64,000 nucleotides of DNA from Novosphingopyxis sp038234155 (lineage in GTDB: Bacteria > Pseudomonadota > Alphaproteobacteria > Sphingomonadales > Sphingomonadaceae), in NCBI GenBank assembly GCA_038234155.1, contig JBBSUT010000001.1:1-64000 (forward strand). Direction: 5' to 3'. The position numbers were made by a program, and so were the translations under genes. The notes under the pieces are model-generated. The model saw nothing but the letters and a program-made list of their open reading frames with translations, did no database searches and had not been told where the DNA came from. Shown here in pieces: positions 59,231-64,000 of the stretch. Numbering within the stretch: position 1 is the first letter of the stretch; each line of letters begins with the position of its first letter.

Positions 59231-61933
59231 ATGTCCTTTGCCCGTAATGCCGGCCGGCTGCTTGCCGCCGCTTCCATGCTCGCCGTCGCCGTGCCGACCT
59301 TTGCGCAGATGGCCCCAGGCAAGGCCGCCGATGCCCGGCCCGCTACGCAGTCCGATACGGTCGACACCAGCCTGCCCACGCAGTTGCCGCGCACCGCGGT
59401 GCCGCATCATTATACGATAGACATCATTCCCAGCGCCCAGGCGCTGGCATTCGGCGCATCGGTGCGCATCGCTCTGGATATCGTGAAGCCAACGGCCACG
59501 CTGGTGATGAACGCAGCCGATCTCACGATCGACGGCGCGACGCTCTACGGGCCGGGCGGCACGGTGCACAAGGCGACCGCCACGCTGGACGCCAAGGCGC
59601 AGACTGCCAGCTTCGATTTCGGCGAAGAGCTGCCGACCGGCGCCTATCTGCTCGACATGCTCTATTCCGGCAAGATCAGCACGCAGGCGAACGGCCTGTT
59701 TGCGCTGGATTACAAGGACCCCGATGGCACGGACCGGCGCGGGCTGTTCACGCAGTTCGAAGCGCCCGACGCGCGCCGCTTCGTGCCCAGCTGGGACGAA
59801 CCGGATTACAAGGCGGTGTTCGATCTTTCGGCTACCGTGCCATCAGACCAGATGCCGCTGAGCAACATGCCGGTGAAATCCACCGAGGATGTCGGCGGCG
59901 GAATGTCGAGGATCACCTTCGGCAGCACGCCCCCGATGTCGAGCTATCTGCTGTTCTTTGGCCTGGGAGATTTTGAGCGGATCCATCAGCAGGCTGGCGG
60001 CACCGATGTCGGCGTTGTGATGAGCCGCGGCAAGACCGATCAGGGGCAATATGCGCTGGACAGCGCGTCCGCCATCCTGCCCTTCTACAACGATTATTTC
60101 GGCACCCCCTATCCGCTGCCCAAGCTCGATAATATCGCCGGGCCCGGCCAGTCGCAGTTCTTTGGTGCGATGGAGAACTGGGGCGCGATCTTCACGTTCG
60201 AGCGTGTCTTGCTCAACGATCCCAGCATCAGTTCCGAAGGCGATCGCCAACGCATCTTCTCGGTGGCGGCGCACGAAATGGCGCATCAGTGGTTTGGCGA
60301 TCTGGTCACCATGGCCTGGTGGGACGATCTGTGGCTGAATGAGGGGTTCGCCAGCTGGATGGAGAACAAGACCACCGCCACGCTGCATCCCGAGTGGGGC
60401 GCGGACATTGACCGGGTCGGCGCGCGGGAAGCGGCGATGGGGCTGGACAGTTATGCCGCCACGCACCCCATCGTGCAGACCATCCGCACGGTGGAGCAGA
60501 CCAATCAGGCGTTTGACACCATCACCTATTCGAAGGGCGAGGCGGTGATCGCCATGCTCGAGGCCTATGCCGGCGCCGATGTGTGGCGCAAGGGAGTGCA
60601 GGATTACGTCAAGGCGCACCAATATCAGAACACGCGGACCGACGATCTGTGGAGCGCCGTGGAAGCGGCGGGTGCCACCGATCTCACCCGCATCGCGCAT
60701 CAATTCACGCTGCAACCGGGCGTGCCGCTGATCCAGGTTGGCGCGGCGCAATGCCAGGGCGGCAACACCGCCTTCACGCTGACGCAAAGCGAATTTTCGT
60801 CCGACCGGCGCGAGGGAGTGCTGGCGAACCCGCAGAGCTGGAACGTGCCTGTGCTGGCATCGACGATCGGCGGCAATAGCGTCGACATGGTGACCGAGGG
60901 CAAAACCACGCAGATGACCGTGCCGGGCTGCGGTACCTTGCTGGTGAACGCTGGTCAGGCGGGATATTATCGCACGCTCTACGGCGCGCCGCAGCTTGCG
61001 GCGCTGGCGCAGCATTTCGGCCAGCTCAAGCCGATCGACCAATATGGGCTGCTCAACGACAATATAGCGCTGGCTTACGCCGGCTATCAACCGATCGGAG
61101 GCGCGCTCGATCTGGTTGCCGCGATTCCTGGCAATGCCGATCCGAAGGTTCTGGCCGAGGGGATGAGCAGTTGGACCAATCTCTATGGCCTGTTCGAGGA
61201 CGAACCGGCGGTGCATGAAAAAATTGGCCAGCGGATCCAGACCGAATATGCGCCGGTGCTAAGCCGACTGGGTTTCGCCGTAAAGAGCGGCGAACCGGCC
61301 GGCGAAACCCTGCTGCGCCCCACGCTGATATCCGCGCTTGGCGCCACCGGCCTGGCTTCAGTCAAGACCGAGCGCGCACGATTGCTGCAGGCGCTGGCGA
61401 TCGATCCCAAGGCACTCGACGGCCCGCTCAAGACGACCTGGCTGGAACTGATCGCGCGCGATGCCAGTGCGGCCGAATGGGAGCAACTGCATCAGCTGGC
61501 GCAAGACGCCAGCGGCTTCACCGAGCGCTCGGCGCTCTACGGGGTGCTCGGCGGAACCAAGGATGACGCGCTGGCGGCCAAGGCACTCGATCTCGCCATC
61601 ACCGATGAACCGGGCGCGACCATCGGCGCTGCGATCATCTCCGCAGTGGCCTTTCGCCATCCTGAAATGGCGCTCGATTTCGCACTGGCGCATCCCGCTG
61701 ACATCGACCGGATTGTCGATAACAGCGCGCAGTCGCGCTATGTCGCGCGGATCGCTGCGGCATCGGACAAGCCGGAGACGATCGAGAAGCTGGAAAGCTA
61801 CGCCAAGGCCAATCTGGGCGAGGAAGCGCGCAAGCCGGTCGACCAGACGATCGGCATCGTCAAAGTCCGGATCGAAGCGCGGCGGCGAATCATGGATCAG
61901 GCACGCCAGTGGATTAACGCAAATGCGGTGTGA
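59231..61933 (+). CDS. M1-family zinc aminopeptidase, exported
   Basis: A 900-residue aminopeptidase. A signal peptide (RLLAAASMLAVAVPTFAQ) directs export. The exopeptidase motif GAMEN is at 312-316, and the zinc site HEMAHQWFGD at 348-357 with Glu371 in NEGFAS as third ligand. C-terminal ERAP1-like helical repeats (about 580-880) complete the four-domain plan. It likely trims peptides in the periplasm, together with the M3 peptidase encoded elsewhere. The ATG at 59231 is the start of the signal peptide. Confidence 0.94.
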   Translation: MSFARNAGRLLAAASMLAVAVPTFAQMAPGKAADARPATQSDTVDTSLPTQLPRTAVPHHYTIDIIPSAQALAFGASVRIALDIVKPTATLVMNAADLTIDGATLYGPGGTVHKATATLDAKAQTASFDFGEELPTGAYLLDMLYSGKISTQANGLFALDYKDPDGTDRRGLFTQFEAPDARRFVPSWDEPDYKAVFDLSATVPSDQMPLSNMPVKSTEDVGGGMSRITFGSTPPMSSYLLFFGLGDFERIHQQAGGTDVGVVMSRGKTDQGQYALDSASAILPFYNDYFGTPYPLPKLDNIAGPGQSQFFGAMENWGAIFTFERVLLNDPSISSEGDRQRIFSVAAHEMAHQWFGDLVTMAWWDDLWLNEGFASWMENKTTATLHPEWGADIDRVGAREAAMGLDSYAATHPIVQTIRTVEQTNQAFDTITYSKGEAVIAMLEAYAGADVWRKGVQDYVKAHQYQNTRTDDLWSAVEAAGATDLTRIAHQFTLQPGVPLIQVGAAQCQGGNTAFTLTQSEFSSDRREGVLANPQSWNVPVLASTIGGNSVDMVTEGKTTQMTVPGCGTLLVNAGQAGYYRTLYGAPQLAALAQHFGQLKPIDQYGLLNDNIALAYAGYQPIGGALDLVAAIPGNADPKVLAEGMSSWTNLYGLFEDEPAVHEKIGQRIQTEYAPVLSRLGFAVKSGEPAGETLLRPTLISALGATGLASVKTERARLLQALAIDPKALDGPLKTTWLELIARDASAAEWEQLHQLAQDASGFTERSALYGVLGGTKDDALAAKALDLAITDEPGATIGAAIISAVAFRHPEMALDFALAHPADIDRIVDNSAQSRYVARIAAASDKPETIEKLESYAKANLGEEARKPVDQTIGIVKVRIEARRRIMDQARQWINANAV

Positions 61934-61992
61934 GGTGTTTGTCGCCTGATGTTTGACTGCGCAGAGCGCAGACATTGCCGGGTGAACCGACG

Positions 61993-63606
61993 CTATCGCA
62001 TCAATCCGCCAAGCAAGCCGCGTGCGAACCGGCCCAGCCCCGGAAAGCCTATGGCTTTGCCAAGCTCGGTGCCGACCGAGCCGGCGGCCGCGCTGGCGGC
62101 GCTTTTGGTTGGCGAGGCACGGCTGGTCCGGCCAGACATCTGCCGCCCGATCATGCCGCCCGCCGATGAGGCCGCAGCACCCATCGCTGCCTTGCCTGCC
62201 TTTTCCCAGATCGAGCTGGTACGCCGCGGGGCCTTGCGCACCTCTTCGACGCCTTTTTTATCGACGGCTTCGGCGGTTGCGGCGGCGTCCTGCGCCTTTT
62301 TGGCGAGCACCTCCTCGCACGATTCCCGGTCGACTTCACGGTCATATTTTTCGCCAAAGGGCGATATCGAACGGATGATCGCGCGTTCCTTCGGTGTCAG
62401 CGGCCCGGCGCGTGAGCGCGGGGGTTTGACCAGCGTGCGCTGCACGATCGACGGCGCGCCGTCTTCCATCAGCGTTGACACCAGCGCCTCGCCCACCTTC
62501 AATTCGGTGATTGCCGTCTCGACATCGAGATCTGGATTTTCGCGGAACGTATCGGCGGCGGCGCGAACCGCCCGTTTGTCGCGCGGCGTGAAGGCGCGCA
62601 GTGCGTGTTGTATGCGGTTGCCAAGCTGTCCCGCCAACGCTTCGGGAATGTCGACCGGGTTCTGCGTGACGAAGTACACACCGACGCCCTTGGAACGGAT
62701 CAGCCGCACCACCTGTTCGACCTTGTCGAGCAGCACTTTGGGCGCATCATCGAACAGCAGATGTGCCTCGTCGAAGAAGAAGACCAGCTTCGGTTTGTCC
62801 GGATCGCCGATCTCAGGCAGCGCCTCGAACAGATCGGACAGCAACCAGAGCAGGAAGGTGGCGTAAAGCCGCGGGCTTTGCATCAGCTTGTCGGCAGACA
62901 GGATATTGACCTGACCGCGGCCGTCGGCATCCACCTGGATCAGATCGGCGATCTCCATCGCCGGTTCGCCAAAGAAGCGCGCGCCGCCCTGCGCATCGAG
63001 CTGCAGCAGTGCGCGCTGGATCGCGCCGACGCTGGCCGCCGAGACATTGCCGTAACGTTTGGACAGATCGGCCTTGTTCTCGCTCGCCCAGAGAAGGAGC
63101 GATTGCAAATCGGCCAGGTTGAGCAGCAACAGCCCCTCATCATCGGCGGCGCGGAAGGCGATCTCCAGCACGCCGGCCTGGGTATCGTTCAATTGCAGCA
63201 GGCGGCCGAGCAGCAGCGGTCCCATCTCGGAAATGGTGGTGCGCACGGGATGGCCCTGTTCGCCGAACAAGTCCCAGAACACCACCGGATTGTCGGCGTA
63301 GCCGTAATCCTCGTAGCCGATCTCGGCGGCGCGCTTCATAAAGGCTTCGTGCAGCTTGCCGTTCGGTGACCCGGCCATGGCCATGCCGGCAATATCGCCC
63401 TTCACGTCGGCCAGGAATACGGGGACGCCCTGTCGCGAAAAGCTTTCGGCCAGGCTCTGCAACGTGATCGTCTTGCCGGTGCCGGTCGCGCCTGCGATCA
63501 GCCCGTGGCGGTTGGAGCGCTTGAGATTAAGCCATTGCGGCTCCCCGCCACCTCGCTGCACGCTTTGCCCGATGAAGATTGCTTCAGCGCTGTCTTTGGC
63601 CATCAT
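61993..63606 (-). CDS. HerA-like helicase C-terminal-domain ATPase (DUF853/YjgR)
   Basis: A 537-residue P-loop ATPase of the HerA/FtsK superfamily, YjgR branch. Walker A GATGTGKTITLQS (about 39-51), Walker B KLVFFFDEAHLLF and the arginine-finger region RIQHALRAFTPRDKRAV are visible. E. coli YjgR is of unknown function; related HerA proteins are DNA translocases that act with NurA-like nucleases. No nuclease gene is adjacent. The C-terminal tail is Ala/Gly-rich and basic. Two adjacent ATGs at 63606 and 63603; AGGAG precedes both. Confidence 0.9.
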   Translation of the reverse strand: MMAKDSAEAIFIGQSVQRGGGEPQWLNLKRSNRHGLIAGATGTGKTITLQSLAESFSRQGVPVFLADVKGDIAGMAMAGSPNGKLHEAFMKRAAEIGYEDYGYADNPVVFWDLFGEQGHPVRTTISEMGPLLLGRLLQLNDTQAGVLEIAFRAADDEGLLLLNLADLQSLLLWASENKADLSKRYGNVSAASVGAIQRALLQLDAQGGARFFGEPAMEIADLIQVDADGRGQVNILSADKLMQSPRLYATFLLWLLSDLFEALPEIGDPDKPKLVFFFDEAHLLFDDAPKVLLDKVEQVVRLIRSKGVGVYFVTQNPVDIPEALAGQLGNRIQHALRAFTPRDKRAVRAAADTFRENPDLDVETAITELKVGEALVSTLMEDGAPSIVQRTLVKPPRSRAGPLTPKERAIIRSISPFGEKYDREVDRESCEEVLAKKAQDAAATAEAVDKKGVEEVRKAPRRTSSIWEKAGKAAMGAAASSAGGMIGRQMSGRTSRASPTKSAASAAAGSVGTELGKAIGFPGLGRFARGLLGGLMR

Positions 63607-63654
63607 CTCGCTCCTGTCAGGATAGGCTTATCGGTGGCAGAAGGCGGCGGATAT

Positions 63655-63690
63655 GAAAAGACCCCGGAAGCGGCGGCGCGTCCGGGGTCT
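63655..63690 (-). terminator. Rho-independent terminator after the Deg-type protease gene
   Basis: AGACCCCGGA and TCCGGGGTCT form a perfect 10-bp stem around 12 bp; on the minus strand it is followed by TTTT. It lies 23 bp after the protease stop. Confidence 0.85.
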
Positions 63691-63713
63691 CATTCACGAT
63701 GCCGATCGGACGG

Positions 63714-64000
63714 TCACTCGCTCTTGATGCGTACCGGCACGAACACCGGCTGCCCGCCCACGGGCTGAACCTGCAACAGGACGGCTTCCTTGCCGGATCG
63801 CTGTGCTGCACCGATCGCGTCTTCAAATGCGGTCACTGCGGCGACGCCGCGTCCATCAACCCTGAGAATCACGGCGCCGCGTTCGATGCCCTTACGGGCT
63901 GCATCGCTGTTGGGATCGACGCCAGTCACCACCACGCCCTGCACATCGGCGCCGAGGCGCAGCTGGCGGCGGATATTGGGCGACAATTCCATCGTGGCGA
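63714..64000 (-). CDS. Do/Deg-family serine protease, C-terminal PDZ part (cut by window edge)
   Basis: The frame enters from the right edge and ends at 63714. The visible 95 codons form a PDZ domain: LRLGADVQGVVVTGVDPNSDAARKGIERGAVILRVDG, then VTAFEDAIGAAQRSGKEAVLLQV and PVFVPVRI. This matches the second PDZ of DegP/DegQ/MucD-type periplasmic proteases-chaperones. The protease domain lies outside the window, so the exact subfamily is open. A strong terminator follows. Confidence 0.85.
   Translation of the reverse strand, partial: ATMELSPNIRRQLRLGADVQGVVVTGVDPNSDAARKGIERGAVILRVDGRGVAAVTAFEDAIGAAQRSGKEAVLLQVQPVGGQPVFVPVRIKSE

Overview
The window is chromosomal core sequence from a GC-rich alphaproteobacterium, most likely a member of the Sphingomonadales. 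Three things point there: the ruvC-ruvA-ruvB-ybgC-tolQRAB-pal order, lineage-typical genes (GapR/DUF2312, DUF1244, BamF-like DUF3035, a TorF-type porin, a heme A synthase beside rplM-rpsI, S9 with an acidic N-terminal extension), and intergenic copies of a CTGAGCCTGTCGAAG-type palindrome that I recall as common in sphingomonads. No rRNA or other species-level marker is present, so the genus is open.

Layout. 1-8525 (minus): yebC, a fatty-acid desaturase, then the Holliday-junction resolution and envelope-constriction cluster ruvC-ruvA-[ABM-domain gene]-ruvB-ybgC-tolQ-tolR-tolA-tolB-pal; pal is cut by the window edge. 8797-9970 (minus): small conserved genes (YbjQ, GapR, DUF1244). 10079-19413 (mostly plus): pyruvate kinase, a HAD hydrolase and rpmJ on the minus strand, a lipoprotein coupled to an M14 carboxypeptidase, gpmA, purE-purK-folA-ribF, then lspA and a BamF-like lipoprotein. 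19644-22760 (minus): merC, a Zur/Fur repressor and dxs, with a 15-bp tandem repeat between the last two. 22950-26971 (plus): ctaA, rplM-rpsI with a clear terminator, and a cytoplasmic-signalling chemoreceptor. 27067-28643 (minus): a lipid-kinase gene coupled to a phosphoesterase gene. 28759-40433 (plus, apart from one acyltransferase gene): TCA-cycle genes sdhB, mdh, sucD, sucA, sucB, lpd, with a thioesterase and zapE. 40555-64000: TRIC channel, PepSY protein, sppA, an unexplained small transcription unit, an SDR, an S1/P1 nuclease, a zinc-ribbon small protein under a perfect CtrA-type box, an M3 peptidase, a winged-helix protein, tRNA-Val, a porin, metC-mscS, a sulfurtransferase, an FeS photolyase, a proline-rich membrane protein, queF, a thioesterase, an M1 aminopeptidase, a HerA-like ATPase and the 3' end of a Deg protease gene.

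How the genes fit together. Several neighbours overlap by 1-4 bp (tolA/tolB, ABM/ruvB, DUF4136/M14, purE/purK, rplM/rpsI, lipid kinase/phosphoesterase, metC/mscS), which implies translational coupling. The central block supplies most of the 2-oxoglutarate-to-oxaloacetate part of the TCA cycle, but sucC and sdhCDA are not adjacent. Envelope functions recur: Tol-Pal, LspA, BamF, SppA, Deg and a porin.

I found no insertion sequence, prophage, CRISPR array, toxin-antitoxin pair or defence system. The least explained features are the short transcription unit at 44006-44232 (an 18-codon ORF with a near-perfect ribosome binding site and a rho-independent terminator), a ribosome-binding-site-sequestering hairpin before the HAD gene, a 24-bp perfect inverted repeat next to it, and several short tandem repeats in spacers.
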